Below, piece after piece: positions 35,405-44,406 of a stretch of 52,016 nt of DNA. The position numbers were made by a program, and so were the translations under genes. Within the stretch, counting starts at the first letter, position 1. Each line of letters opens with the position of its first letter. The DNA is taken from assembly GCA_903916595.1 (NCBI GenBank), contig CAIWXI010000141.1, positions 1 through 52,016 on the forward strand, in the 5' to 3' direction. The notes beneath the pieces were generated by a model. That model had not been told where the DNA came from, searched no databases, and saw only the letters and a program-made list of their open reading frames with translations. The stretch comes from an uncultured Bacteroidales bacterium. GTDB taxonomy: Bacteria > Bacteroidota > Bacteroidia > Bacteroidales > FEN-979.

Positions 35405-36579
35405 TGACTTTGATGACTGATCCCGGGCAGAGCATATATCTCGACAACGCGGCGACAACTCCTATAGATCCGCTGGTTTCCGATGCAATTCAGGCTGCAG
35501 GAAAGGAATACTATGGAAATGCTTCCAGCCTTCATTCTGTCGGGGCCCAGGCGCATGAGGTCCTCGAACAGTCAAGGGAAAGACTGGCGTCTCTGCTTGG
35601 CGCTATGCCATCGGAGATCGTTTTTACCGGCAGCGGAACAGAATCCAATAATCTGGCATTAAAAGGAGTCGCGTTTGCCAATGCACACAGAGGAAGGCAT
35701 ATCATCGTTTCAGCCATCGAACACGATTGCATATTAAGAGCAGCCAGATGGCTGGAGAGACAGGGCTTTTTCGTTACCTATCTGCCTGTAGATAACGAGG
35801 GCCTGATTGAAATGTCATCCCTTGAAAAGGCTATGACCGATAAAACCATTCTCGTTTCAATGATGCATGTCAATAACGAGATTGGGACCATAGAACCGGT
35901 TGAAGAGATTGGGAAATTATGCAGAAAGCGGAATGTATATTTCCATTCCGATGCCTGCCAGTCGTTTGGCAAAATCCCCTTGAATGTCGATAAAATGCAG
36001 GCGGGGCTGCTTACTGTGAATGCACATAAACTTCACGGGCCCAAAGGTGTCGGAGCATTATATATCAGATCGGGTGTGGCTGTTGAACCCTTGCTTCACG
36101 GGGGCGGACAGGAAAAAGGAATACGCTCATCCACCGAGAACATACCAGGAATCATCGGGTTTGTGAAGGCCGCCGAAATAGCATGCAGTCAAATGGAGTC
36201 GGAGATGAGGCGGGTCACTGAACTGAGGGAGCAGATCATCAGCAGGCTATATCAGGAAATTGAAGGAGTATATCTCAATGGTTCGCGTACATACAGAATT
36301 CCTCATAACATTAATTTCTGCATCGAAGGGATGGAAGGAGAGGGGATACGGCTGCAGCTGCTGCTCGATGATGCCGGGGTATGTGTCTCAACCGGTTCGG
36401 CCTGTTCGTCGAACGACGGGGGCAATCCTTCACACGTTCTCCAGGCCATCGGGCTTGATCCTTTTCAGGCAAGAGGAGGAATCAGGCTGAGTCTTGGGAG
36501 GTTTACCACGCGAAAACAAGTCGATGATTTCCTGACTATTATTACAGAAAAGGTGAAACAACTTAACCCCATTTTTTAA
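35401..36579 (+). CDS. NifS/IscS-type cysteine desulfurase
   Basis: This 392-residue class V aminotransferase-fold enzyme takes sulfur from cysteine for Fe-S or other sulfur-containing cofactors. PLP lysine Lys210 is in NAHKLHGPKG, with the SIEHDC-like HDC segment, SDACQSFGK, and the catalytic cysteine Cys335 in STGSACSSN. It differs from a housekeeping IscS mainly by its place in this operon, where it probably supplies sulfur to the ABC/GTPase/Fe-S-protein set. Its ATG overlaps the GTPase stop (ATGA). Confidence 0.88.
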   Translation: MMTLMTDPGQSIYLDNAATTPIDPLVSDAIQAAGKEYYGNASSLHSVGAQAHEVLEQSRERLASLLGAMPSEIVFTGSGTESNNLALKGVAFANAHRGRHIIVSAIEHDCILRAARWLERQGFFVTYLPVDNEGLIEMSSLEKAMTDKTILVSMMHVNNEIGTIEPVEEIGKLCRKRNVYFHSDACQSFGKIPLNVDKMQAGLLTVNAHKLHGPKGVGALYIRSGVAVEPLLHGGGQEKGIRSSTENIPGIIGFVKAAEIACSQMESEMRRVTELREQIISRLYQEIEGVYLNGSRTYRIPHNINFCIEGMEGEGIRLQLLLDDAGVCVSTGSACSSNDGGNPSHVLQAIGLDPFQARGGIRLSLGRFTTRKQVDDFLTIITEKVKQLNPIF

Positions 36580-36603
36580 ATACAAACAATTAAAACCATA
36601 GCT

Positions 36604-37293
36604 ATGTTCAAAGAAAGCAACCTTCAGTTAGATGTAGTTCAGACCCTTCCGGGCCTGGATTGCGGCGCTTGCGGATTCCGTACATGTACACTCTTTGGTG
36701 ACCACCTGGCAAGGACCCCCGACGACATCAAACTTTGTATCCATATCCAAAACAAAAAAAACCAGGTCTCAGATCCCGTGGCATGCCTCAGCTGTCACCA
36801 CACAGGCCTGGGAGAGAAACTTGGCTGGAAAGATAACCTCAAACGCGAATTTGATTTTGTGCTTGATTCATTTGACAATGAACCCGGCCCCAGGGAAACC
36901 ATTCTTCCTTATAACCCGGCCCTGGTGAAAGATCTGGGAGTGAAAAAGGATGATATCATGATAGGCCGCCCGATGGGGATGTCGTGCGGATGCCCGGTGA
37001 CTCATTGCGGCATTGTTACAAGTGTTGATGCCCGCAACGGTGTGATCAACTGGTGCGTTACCGGTCCGCTGAAGCCTCGTTTGCAAGGCTTTATTGATAT
37101 TGGATACTACGTGGCCCAGGGTTATGAAGGCCTCATCAAAGAGACCAATGTTGAGATCAAGCTGGGTTTACGTTATTGGTTCATGCCACGCCGCTGCATG
37201 CTGCAGTGGAGGCATAGCGGACTAGTAAACGCGGTTACAAAGCTAAAAGACGGAGGGTACAAAGTAAGGATCGAAGGTTTGTTTATTGGTTGA
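36604..37293 (+). CDS. Cysteine-rich Fe-S protein with N-terminal 4Fe-4S domain
   Basis: This 229-residue protein starts with a 4Fe-4S domain of the PF04060 kind: Cys20, Cys23, Cys28 and Cys45 in LDCGACGFRTC...C, as found in RnfB and the CO dehydrogenase/acetyl-CoA synthase system. Then come Cys61 and Cys64 (CLSC), Cys128, Cys130 and Cys135 (CGCPVTHC), Cys151 and Cys198. The C-terminal half is not assigned. It may be the scaffold or target of the preceding desulfurase, ATPase and GTPase. The stop codon TGA at 37291-37293 lies inside a 9-bp tandem repeat. Confidence 0.75.
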   Translation: MFKESNLQLDVVQTLPGLDCGACGFRTCTLFGDHLARTPDDIKLCIHIQNKKNQVSDPVACLSCHHTGLGEKLGWKDNLKREFDFVLDSFDNEPGPRETILPYNPALVKDLGVKKDDIMIGRPMGMSCGCPVTHCGIVTSVDARNGVINWCVTGPLKPRLQGFIDIGYYVAQGYEGLIKETNVEIKLGLRYWFMPRRCMLQWRHSGLVNAVTKLKDGGYKVRIEGLFIG

Positions 37294-37320
37294 TTGGGTT
37301 GATTGGGTTGATTCGGTTCG
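37288..37320. repeat. Nine-bp repeat GGTTGATTG over the Fe-S gene stop codon
   Basis: Three and a half units with a 9-bp period (GGTTGATTG twice, GGTTGATTC, then GGTTCG). The TGA of the Fe-S protein gene is inside the first unit. Confidence 0.88.
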
Positions 37321-37423
37321 CCCGGGATTGAAAATTTACAAAAAACGAAAGGTAAAAGCGCAAGTTTTTCCGTTTCCGGTTGTCAAATAAGAAAACCTAA
37401 TGTTAAACCAATAATTTTTGACG

Positions 37424-37846
37424 ATGAAAACGATGATCAGAAGAATCCTGCCTTTAGGCCTTTTACTAGTGTTTGCAGTGTATGGTTATTCCCAGAATAG
37501 CTCGACAGCTGCTGTTTCAAAAGAAACTCAAACTACCCAGACAGCCGCTTCATGCGGTAAATTTGTCGACAAGAATGCCGATGGCATTTGCGACAATCAC
37601 CAGAACAAAGCCCAGTGCAAGGGAAACGGTGATTGCTGTGGCAAAGGAATGCAGCATGGCAAGGGAAACTGCCAGGGTAAACAGATGCAGGACTGCAAAA
37701 AGAGCTGCAGCGGCGGTCATGCCAAAGCAGGCTGCGGAACAGCCAGTGCTGGTTGCGGCAAAGGCAATCCTACTCCGGGCAACTGCCCCAATAAAGGAAC
37801 CTCAGGTCAGGCTGCTCCTGATAAAACCACAACTCCATCTAAGTAA
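37424..37846 (+). CDS. Secreted cysteine-rich protein with an EF-hand-like loop
   Basis: This 140-residue protein has a signal peptide (about residues 1-24, ending YGYSQ). The mature part has 11 cysteines, a calcium-loop-like FVDKNADGICDNH and many Gly, Lys and His residues, for example CKGNGDCCGKGMQHGKG, suitable for binding metal ions. It is directly upstream of an ECF sigma factor, an anti-sigma factor and a Spy-like sensor, so it could be a periplasmic metal buffer or the output of that circuit (inference). The start is ATG 37424; an in-frame TTG at 37418 is less likely. A hairpin terminator follows. Confidence 0.72.
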   Translation: MKTMIRRILPLGLLLVFAVYGYSQNSSTAAVSKETQTTQTAASCGKFVDKNADGICDNHQNKAQCKGNGDCCGKGMQHGKGNCQGKQMQDCKKSCSGGHAKAGCGTASAGCGKGNPTPGNCPNKGTSGQAAPDKTTTPSK

Positions 37847-37860
37847 TACAGGCAATCTTT

Positions 37861-37896
37861 GGTCAGGCTGAATTTCATAAGAAATTTAGCCTGACC
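37861..37896 (+). terminator. Terminator-like hairpin between the cysteine-rich gene and the ECF sigma gene
   Basis: GGTCAGGCTGAATTTC (37861-37876) pairs with GAAATTTAGCCTGACC (37881-37896), a 16-bp stem with one G-U pair and loop ATAA, then a T-rich stretch. GACCTTTGC at the end of the hairpin is one base off a -7 element for the sigma factor. Confidence 0.8.
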
Positions 37897-37921
37897 TTTG
37901 CTTTATTATTACCACCAGCGA

Positions 37922-38500
37922 ATGACTGATGCCGAACTGATCTTGGGAATACTACGGCGTGACCGCCAGGCTTTTCAGTACCTTCTTGATACATATCAGA
38001 AACAGGTGGTCAAAACAGCGTACTATTTTACAGGGAATATGGAAGATGCAGAAGACCTTTCACAGGATATTTTCCTCGAGATCATAGCTTCGGCAGCCTC
38101 CTTCCGCCATTCGGCCAGCCTTTCGACCTGGATTTACCGGATCACCGTAAACCGTTCGCTCAACCAGATTAAGAAAAATAAACGCAGAGACATTTTTCAA
38201 CGACTGGGCACTTTGTTTCAGGTTAAGACCAACGGAAAACATGTTTCAATGGAACCCGCGGGTTATATAACAAATACAGAGGATGATGAAAGAAGGCAAC
38301 TTCTCAATCATGCCATCAATACCCTCCCCGAAAATCAAAGAATCGCCTTCGTGCTCTGCAAATACGAGGAACTGCCTTACAAGGAGATCTGTGAAGTGAT
38401 GAACCTGAGCCTGCCATCAGTCGAGTCGCTCATCCACCGTGCTAAAATAAATCTTCAGAATAAATTATCGGTTCACTTTCCCGAATTAAAAAAGAACTGA
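37922..38500 (+). CDS. ECF-type RNA polymerase sigma factor
   Basis: A 192-residue sigma factor. Region 2 runs from about residue 13 to 85 with AEDLSQDIFLEI and the DNA-opening segment, and region 4 from about 130 to 182 with LPYKEICEVMNLSLPSVESLIHR. Size and lack of regions 1 and 3 place it in the ECF group. The ATG at 37922 follows a TTG frame start at 37898 that lies in the terminator. The anti-sigma gene follows after two bases, so the two are translationally coupled, as is common. Confidence 0.88.
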   Translation: MTDAELILGILRRDRQAFQYLLDTYQKQVVKTAYYFTGNMEDAEDLSQDIFLEIIASAASFRHSASLSTWIYRITVNRSLNQIKKNKRRDIFQRLGTLFQVKTNGKHVSMEPAGYITNTEDDERRQLLNHAINTLPENQRIAFVLCKYEELPYKEICEVMNLSLPSVESLIHRAKINLQNKLSVHFPELKKN

Positions 38501-38502
38501 AC

Positions 38503-38949
38503 ATGGACTGCACTTTTATTAAAAACAACCTTTTCGCCCTGACCGAAAAACAGCTTCCGGCCACTGAACTGGCCCTTGCAAAAGAACATATTGCAGGATG
38601 CGCCGCCTGCTCTGTTTATGTTACTTCCTTCTCTTCAATCATGGAAGTAATTGAAAAAGACAGGAAAACCGAACCCAATCCTTTTCTGGCTACCAGGATA
38701 TTTCAGAAAATGGAATCTCAGGGAGCTGTGGCCAATCATAATATTTTTCTTCGTATACCGCGGGTACTTCAGCCAGCGATTGCCGTGGCGCTGATTCTGC
38801 TTGCAGTCCTTACCGGTTTTTTTGCCGGTAAGCAGGGTAAGCAGCTTAGCCAGGTTCCGGCATATGAAAAAAAATTAAATGAAATGAAAGCGCAAATGTT
38901 CATTTCAGAGCTGAACGACGAAGACAAAACAGTGGAATTGTACAAATAA
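38503..38949 (+). CDS. Anti-sigma factor with zinc-finger-like N-terminus
   Basis: This 148-residue membrane protein has a cytoplasmic zf-HC2-like domain (His29, Cys33 and Cys36 in HIAGCAAC, plus Cys3) that holds ECF sigma factors. One transmembrane helix spans about residues 90-108, followed by a short outside tail (about 40 residues). It should bind the sigma factor encoded just before it. The following Spy-like gene fits a sensor that releases it. Confidence 0.82.
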   Translation: MDCTFIKNNLFALTEKQLPATELALAKEHIAGCAACSVYVTSFSSIMEVIEKDRKTEPNPFLATRIFQKMESQGAVANHNIFLRIPRVLQPAIAVALILLAVLTGFFAGKQGKQLSQVPAYEKKLNEMKAQMFISELNDEDKTVELYK

Positions 38950-38958
38950 TATTTAGCT

Positions 38959-39501
38959 ATGAATTACTTTAACAAAAACCGGGTTGTTTTCTGGATCATG
39001 ATCCTGATGATCGTGATCAATATATCGGCCTTTACAAGCTTTTTCATTTATTACAGGCCAGGCAAACCAGTAGTTGCCGATACGCTAAGTTGCGGCGGGA
39101 GCTGCCGGTTCCTCAACGATCAGCTTTCTTTGAACACCGATCAGGCGGGTAAGGTTTCGGAAATAAATAAACAATTCAGGGATCAGTCTGAGCCTGTTGT
39201 TTTGGAGATAAAAAGCATCCGGACAGCTCTGCTTGCCGAACTGGCATCAGAAAAACCAGATACGGCCAGTCTCAACCGGTATACCGACCGTATCGGGGAG
39301 TTACAGAAAAAATTACAGAGGGCCGCGGTAGTGCAGTTCCAGCAACTTAAACAGGTATGTACACCTGACCAATGCCTGAAGCTGTCGGCAATCTACTCTG
39401 AACTTTATGGTTGTGAAAAAATGAATCAGGATAAGGGAATGCGCATGCAGCACAGGTTTGGAGGCGGGCAGGAGAATAAAGAATGCAAAAAAAATCGCTG
39501 A
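38959..39501 (+). CDS. Membrane-anchored Spy/CpxP/CnrX-like periplasmic sensor
   Basis: This 180-residue protein has an N-terminal transmembrane anchor (about residues 9-31) and an outside helical domain. Helices such as NDQLSLNTDQAGKVSEINKQF and the ELQKKLQRAAVVQFQQLKQ stretch resemble the heavy-metal-sensing Spy/CpxP/CnrX group. Cysteines 45, 49, 134, 139 and 152 (CGGSC, CTPDQC, YGC) could bind metal or form disulfides. It lies nine bases after the anti-sigma gene and is likely the sensor of a three-part sigma circuit. The inducer is unknown. Confidence 0.72.
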   Translation: MNYFNKNRVVFWIMILMIVINISAFTSFFIYYRPGKPVVADTLSCGGSCRFLNDQLSLNTDQAGKVSEINKQFRDQSEPVVLEIKSIRTALLAELASEKPDTASLNRYTDRIGELQKKLQRAAVVQFQQLKQVCTPDQCLKLSAIYSELYGCEKMNQDKGMRMQHRFGGGQENKECKKNR

Positions 39502-39533
39502 CCAGACCTAACAAATTATTCAGTTCGATTAGT

Positions 39534-39542
39534 TACTTTTGC
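39534..39542 (+). promoter_or_regulatory. -7 element for the beta-propeller-like T9SS gene
   Basis: TACTTTTGC matches TAnnTTTGC, 21 bases before the ATG at 39564. No clear -33 is seen. Confidence 0.6.
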
Positions 39543-39563
39543 AGCCGCCCTTAACCGTCTCTC

Positions 39564-40889
39564 ATGAAATCAGGATTTTCTTTATTTATTATTTCAGTTT
39601 GTTCTTTTACCCTGGTCTCCATTCATGCCCCGGCCCGGTCATCAGGATTTGTAAAGCAGGTTCTGATTGCCAACTCGGGGAAGTTTGAATATACGCCTCC
39701 ATACAATGATTTTGTTACACTTCAGTCGTATAATCCGCAGATTGAACAGGTATATTATTTCAATACAATTTTTACCCAGTCGGTACAATCTATTCTGATC
39801 TGCGGGCATGTCGCTTTTATCGCAGCCCAGGATTCCATCGTTAAATACAACCTGAATACCCTTCAGCGAATGGCGGCCGTTGCTGATTCGGGTTTGAACC
39901 GCATGGCCGTCTACAACGGAAAACTGCTCGTTTCAAAGCAATATCCGGTGAGCCGGTATTTTCTTGAAGTTCTCGACACGGCAAACCTTGGCCTTATTGC
40001 CCGGGTAAGTGGCCTTTCAGGTGATTGCGGGGGTATCTGTGCAATAAATGATACTGTTTATGTCGCCGTAAACGGCGGATGGATGGGAACCGATGGCAAA
40101 CTTGCCATCATTGATCCCATGTCGTGGATCCTACAGACAGAAGTGAACTTTGGCCCTGTCGCTATAGGTATATGGGACCTGTATGTTCATAACGGCAGTA
40201 TCTTTTCGGTGAACAAGTCGCCGTATGGAGTCATTGACGCCGGCAGCGTCACTGCATTTAACCCCTTGAACCGCGGTTTTACAAACGTTTTAATTCCGGC
40301 GAGGGTTGCTGCCGGCTCAGGCATTAAAGACGACCTTCTTTACCTTGGCATAAACTACGGCATAGGTTCTTTTAACATGAACACTCTGGCCATGGTTAAC
40401 CCCCAAATAGTTCGGGATCCGGGTTCTTCAGTATTCAATTATATTCTCTCTTCGGCGGTTGATACTTCAGACAACAGAATTTATACCAACATAGGCGATT
40501 ACGCAACACCAGGATACTGCCTGGTGACTTCACTCAATGGTGATTCACTTACTTCCTTTCCTACAGGGATTTCGTCAGATGCAGTAGCTGTTGATGCACG
40601 CGCTTATCCGGTGGGCATCACCGACAATTCTGCTATGGATCGGTCGGTAAGACTGTATCCGAATCCGGTTCATGACAAGCTTAGGGTCAGTCTCTCATCA
40701 AATGTCACGGTCACATCGGTAAAGATCATTGATGTGAGCGGAAGAGTATTGATTAACCTGAAAGGGGGAACTATATCAGGTTCTGACTTTGAAGTAGAAG
40801 TGAGCTCATTGAACCCGGGCCTGTACTATCTTGCAATTGAGACCAGCGGGGCAAGGATCGTCAGGTCGTTTGCAGTTGCAGCGCCCTAA
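39564..40889 (+). CDS. Secreted beta-propeller-like protein with T9SS sorting domain
   Basis: This 441-residue exported protein has a signal peptide of about 25 residues and repeated blade-like segments (VKYNLNTLQRM, LAIIDPMSW, VTAFNPLNRG, GSFNMNTLAMV) that resemble YncE/DUF5074 beta-propellers. A C-terminal sorting domain starts near VRLYPNPVHDK (about residue 370). Propellers of this sort bind ligands or proteins at the cell surface. It overlaps the convergent GH20 gene by four bases. Confidence 0.78.
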   Translation: MKSGFSLFIISVCSFTLVSIHAPARSSGFVKQVLIANSGKFEYTPPYNDFVTLQSYNPQIEQVYYFNTIFTQSVQSILICGHVAFIAAQDSIVKYNLNTLQRMAAVADSGLNRMAVYNGKLLVSKQYPVSRYFLEVLDTANLGLIARVSGLSGDCGGICAINDTVYVAVNGGWMGTDGKLAIIDPMSWILQTEVNFGPVAIGIWDLYVHNGSIFSVNKSPYGVIDAGSVTAFNPLNRGFTNVLIPARVAAGSGIKDDLLYLGINYGIGSFNMNTLAMVNPQIVRDPGSSVFNYILSSAVDTSDNRIYTNIGDYATPGYCLVTSLNGDSLTSFPTGISSDAVAVDARAYPVGITDNSAMDRSVRLYPNPVHDKLRVSLSSNVTVTSVKIIDVSGRVLINLKGGTISGSDFEVEVSSLNPGLYYLAIETSGARIVRSFAVAAP

Positions 40890-43246
40890 TAAACCACGAT
40901 TTCATCTGCAAAAATCCAGCTGGGCTGTCCTGCCCCTTCATGCCAGGCTGGGCATACACCATAATTTTTCGCCGTAACTTTAAGATATCTAGCCGGTGTG
41001 GACGGGAAAGGCTGTATAAAAGGCTGAATAAACACCTGTTCCTCCTTTGGAGATACCGTATTCAGAACCTGGTTCACTGAATGCCATTTCTTACCATCAG
41101 ACGATAGTGAACATTCAACGTATTTCGGAAGAAAGATCCAGGCCTTTTGGTTTTGCAGCATAGTAAGCATAACGGAGGTCACCGGGGTCTCTTTTCCGAA
41201 GTCAATAATAATATCAATGTCATTGCCAAGATACCCCTGCCACAATCCGTCGTGGTGATCTGTGCTGCCTCTGAGGCCGTCGATCAGGGCGGTTTCACCT
41301 CCTGCAGGGTATCTTTCAGACCAATTGGTTTTATATGCGATCTTTTTACCGACGCCAAGATGGTGCAGAAAACTCCGTTCAATGACCTTCTCTTTCAGCT
41401 CCCCGTTAACAAACAACCCGGCCTTAATAACAGCATTACCACTAACTTCAAAAGGATCTGTATATACTGCGGATTTCATGTTGGGCTCATTCCCGTTAAG
41501 CGTATAATAAATAGGAATGCCGGGTTGTTCAGATGATAAAATGAACTTCACCATGCCTGTTTTATGATCGGGCAGGGTATTGATATCAGCCTTGAATGAG
41601 CCTCGTGAATAATTTATTTTCAAGTAGTCAAGCTTCTTTAAATGTGGGTTGAGCCTGATCCTGAACTCACTGAAATTCCGCTTTGCCTTTGGAGACCAGT
41701 CCACTTCGGCCAGCGCTATCATCCTGGGCAGAGCCATGTACTGAGCCTGGCTTACAGTAGGGATGAATTCGGTCCAAACATTCCCCTGGGCCCCGAGGAT
41801 GTGTTTTTGTTCTTCTGAATTAAGTTCTTGCGGAACAGGTTCGTAAGAGTATACTTTTTTGAGGGTAAGGAACCCGCCTATGGCTTTTGGCTCTGTAGCA
41901 GGATTTGCCTGGTAACGATCAAAATAGCAATAATCGCCGGGCGTCATAATGGCATCGTGGCCCTGCCTTGCTGCAGCAATCCCGCCTTCCACCCCACGCC
42001 ACGACATCACGGTTGCTTCGGGAGCGATACCTCCGTCGAGGATTTCATCCCAGCCAATCATCCTGCGATCCTTTGAGAGAATGAACTTCTCGATGCGTTT
42101 CACGAAATAACTCTGAAGCTCATTTTCGTCTTTCAGTCCTTCGGCTTTGATACGGGCCTGGCACTTAGTGCAGGCTTTCCAGTTCGTTTTATCGGCCTCG
42201 TCACCGCCAATATGAATGTATTTAGAAGGGAACAGAGCCATGACCTCGGTAAGTACATCCTGCAGAAAAGTAAAGACCGAATCATTGCCGGCGCAGAGAA
42301 TATCAGTATTGGGCCAGTATGACCCGGGAGGCACCGTTACCAGATTGCCTTTGCATGATAAGTGAGGATAAGCAGCGAGTACCTCAACCGAATGGGCGGG
42401 CATTTCAATTTCAGGGATAATTGTCACATACTGACGGGCCGCGTAATTAACAATCTCTTTTATCTCATCCTGGGTGTAGAAACCGCCGTAAGTTGCAGTT
42501 TCACCTGGCTTCTGAGGTTCACGTTTGTTCCACGGATCATTCTCGCGGTCAACATGCCATGCCCCTATGCTTGTAAGCTTCGGATATTTTTTAATCTCGA
42601 TCCGCCATCCATTGTCATCGGTAAGATGCCAGTGAAACACATTCATCTTGTACATGGCGATCAGGTCGATGTATTGTTTGATGAATTCCTTGGGGAAGAA
42701 GTGGCGGGATACGTCGAGATGCATACCCCGGTATGGAAACCTGGGATAGTCTCTGATCTCGATGCAGGGAACCAGATACTGAAGATTTGCCGTGCCGGTA
42801 TTCGCTGTGTAGACCTCAGGAGGGAGAAGCTGTATGAGGCTCTGAAGCCCGTAAAAAAGACCGGCCCCCTTGCTTGCTTCAATCATAATCCTTTGAGGGG
42901 TGATGTTCATGACATAACCTTCGGGCGGGAGATTCCCCTTCGTGCTAAGTTTAAAAAAAACCGCGTTAGAAACCGGTTTGATGTCTTTAGGCGCATCGGC
43001 CAGCTTTATGCCTTTCAAGCCTGCATTTTCGAGCAGGCTCACCAGCATCCCAGCAGTGATCGCGGCTTCAGAATCAACCGATTCAACATAAACGGCGGTC
43101 TTCCCGTTGATCCCGAACCACCCCGTTTTGAGTTTTAATGATACAGGTTTGGGGATGATGTTGATCTCAGATTGTGTTAGCGCTGATGCATGATTGCACC
43201 ACAGTATACCAACAAGGGTAAGAAGAGCGAGCGATCTTTTTAGCAT
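40886..43246 (-). CDS. Beta-N-acetylhexosaminidase, GH20
   Basis: This 786-residue exported glycosidase removes terminal GlcNAc or GalNAc. After a signal peptide (about residues 1-22) comes a GH20b domain (to about 165), the catalytic barrel with HWHLTDDNGW (205-214) and the acid/base pair Asp349-Glu350 in HIGGDEADK, then a C-terminal region with strands typical of an F5/8-type (discoidin) carbohydrate-binding domain. The start is ATG 43246; the frame extends to a TTG at 43276 without gain. It is co-transcribed with the upstream kinase-like gene, which could phosphorylate the released N-acetylhexosamine. Confidence 0.92.
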   Translation of the reverse strand: MLKRSLALLTLVGILWCNHASALTQSEINIIPKPVSLKLKTGWFGINGKTAVYVESVDSEAAITAGMLVSLLENAGLKGIKLADAPKDIKPVSNAVFFKLSTKGNLPPEGYVMNITPQRIMIEASKGAGLFYGLQSLIQLLPPEVYTANTGTANLQYLVPCIEIRDYPRFPYRGMHLDVSRHFFPKEFIKQYIDLIAMYKMNVFHWHLTDDNGWRIEIKKYPKLTSIGAWHVDRENDPWNKREPQKPGETATYGGFYTQDEIKEIVNYAARQYVTIIPEIEMPAHSVEVLAAYPHLSCKGNLVTVPPGSYWPNTDILCAGNDSVFTFLQDVLTEVMALFPSKYIHIGGDEADKTNWKACTKCQARIKAEGLKDENELQSYFVKRIEKFILSKDRRMIGWDEILDGGIAPEATVMSWRGVEGGIAAARQGHDAIMTPGDYCYFDRYQANPATEPKAIGGFLTLKKVYSYEPVPQELNSEEQKHILGAQGNVWTEFIPTVSQAQYMALPRMIALAEVDWSPKAKRNFSEFRIRLNPHLKKLDYLKINYSRGSFKADINTLPDHKTGMVKFILSSEQPGIPIYYTLNGNEPNMKSAVYTDPFEVSGNAVIKAGLFVNGELKEKVIERSFLHHLGVGKKIAYKTNWSERYPAGGETALIDGLRGSTDHHDGLWQGYLGNDIDIIIDFGKETPVTSVMLTMLQNQKAWIFLPKYVECSLSSDGKKWHSVNQVLNTVSPKEEQVFIQPFIQPFPSTPARYLKVTAKNYGVCPAWHEGAGQPSWIFADEIVVY

Positions 43247-43266
43247 ATAAATGTTTTTCGAAAAGT

Positions 43267-44358
43267 TTAAGTGCAAAGATCAGAAATAATTGCTTCCATT
43301 GCGGCCGTATTTTCTTCCATACTGTGAACTAGTTTAAGCTGGGCCCTGGCTCTTTGCAGGTTGTGCCCCGGGAAGTGGGTCTTATAGTAGGTGTCGCCGG
43401 CCAGGTAATCGGTAAGGAACCTCAACCCGATAATATAAGTCATGAATCGGGCCGAGAAAGCGAGATGCAATATTTCAGTCTCCGTAAGGAATTCACCTGC
43501 TGTTTCGATGAATCCTTTGCTGTATGCGGCGAACAGATCCAGGTCGATGTCCACCTTACGCAGATCGGCCTCATCCTCGGCTCCGGTGTTAGTCCCGGTC
43601 CTGATGGCATCGCCGAAGTCGTACAGCACATAGCCTGGCATCACCGTATCGAGGTCAACAATGCAGACTGCCTTGTCGTTCCGGTCAAAGAGGATATTGT
43701 TGAATTTGGTGTCGTTATGTGTGACTCTTAGAGGGATCTCCCCTGAGCGGCCCAGCCTGAGAATAGTGTGCATCTCATCCGCCCTTTCTTCAATAAACCG
43801 TATTTCGTAATGAGTTTCAGCCACTCTTTTGCAGGGATCATCGGCACAGACTTTGCGAAAGGCAGCAAGTCTCGTTTCGATATTGTGAAAATCCCTTAGA
43901 GTTTCTGCCAGATGGCCGGCATCCATATCGGAAGTCAGACTAAGGAACAAGCCAAAGGCTTTCCCGCCTTCATAAGCCAGTTCCGGACCGGGCACCAGGT
44001 CATAGCTCCTGCTGCCTTCGATGAAATTGAACATCCTCCAGTAGTTCCCGTCTTTATCCTTAAAGAAAAACAAACCGTTCCTGGTCGGGATGAGGTTTAG
44101 GCCCACAAACCCGGGACTGGCCGTGCTTGACTGTAGTTTATTTGAGACATGCCTGGTTACTTGCATGATGTTATCAGTAAGCATTGGAACATCGGTAAAG
44201 ATCCTGTGATTTATCCGCTGAAGCAGGTATTCAGGCGATCGGGCAGTAGCTGAAGTGATACGGTATGAATCGTTTATATGACCTGAACCGGTTCGTTCAA
44301 TCCCGGCAGGCTGTCCCTGGATCATAAACTCAGACAGGATATCAGTTAGTTCAATCAT
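43267..44358 (-). CDS. APH-fold sugar kinase, N-acetylhexosamine 1-kinase-like
   Basis: This 363-residue aminoglycoside-phosphotransferase-fold enzyme has GSGHINDSY (24-32, nucleotide loop), LLQRINHRIF, catalytic HND at 214-216 in VTHNDTKFNN and the metal-binding VDLDT at 234-238. It resembles N-acetylhexosamine 1-kinases (NahK) that make GlcNAc-1-phosphate or GalNAc-1-phosphate. It precedes the GH20 gene by 20 bases in one operon, a logical pairing: the hydrolase frees the sugar and the kinase traps it. Exact sugar preference is unknown. Confidence 0.8.
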   Translation of the reverse strand: MIELTDILSEFMIQGQPAGIERTGSGHINDSYRITSATARSPEYLLQRINHRIFTDVPMLTDNIMQVTRHVSNKLQSSTASPGFVGLNLIPTRNGLFFFKDKDGNYWRMFNFIEGSRSYDLVPGPELAYEGGKAFGLFLSLTSDMDAGHLAETLRDFHNIETRLAAFRKVCADDPCKRVAETHYEIRFIEERADEMHTILRLGRSGEIPLRVTHNDTKFNNILFDRNDKAVCIVDLDTVMPGYVLYDFGDAIRTGTNTGAEDEADLRKVDIDLDLFAAYSKGFIETAGEFLTETEILHLAFSARFMTYIIGLRFLTDYLAGDTYYKTHFPGHNLQRARAQLKLVHSMEENTAAMEAIISDLCT

Positions 44359-44406
44359 TTTTGGTTTGAAGGATGGTGTAAATTAATAATAAGATGATTA
44401 CAAAAG

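Noticed and set aside
42362-43138. A 258-codon open frame antisense to the GH20 gene
   Set aside because: It is opposite a clear glycosidase with intact catalytic residues, and has no recognisable protein features.
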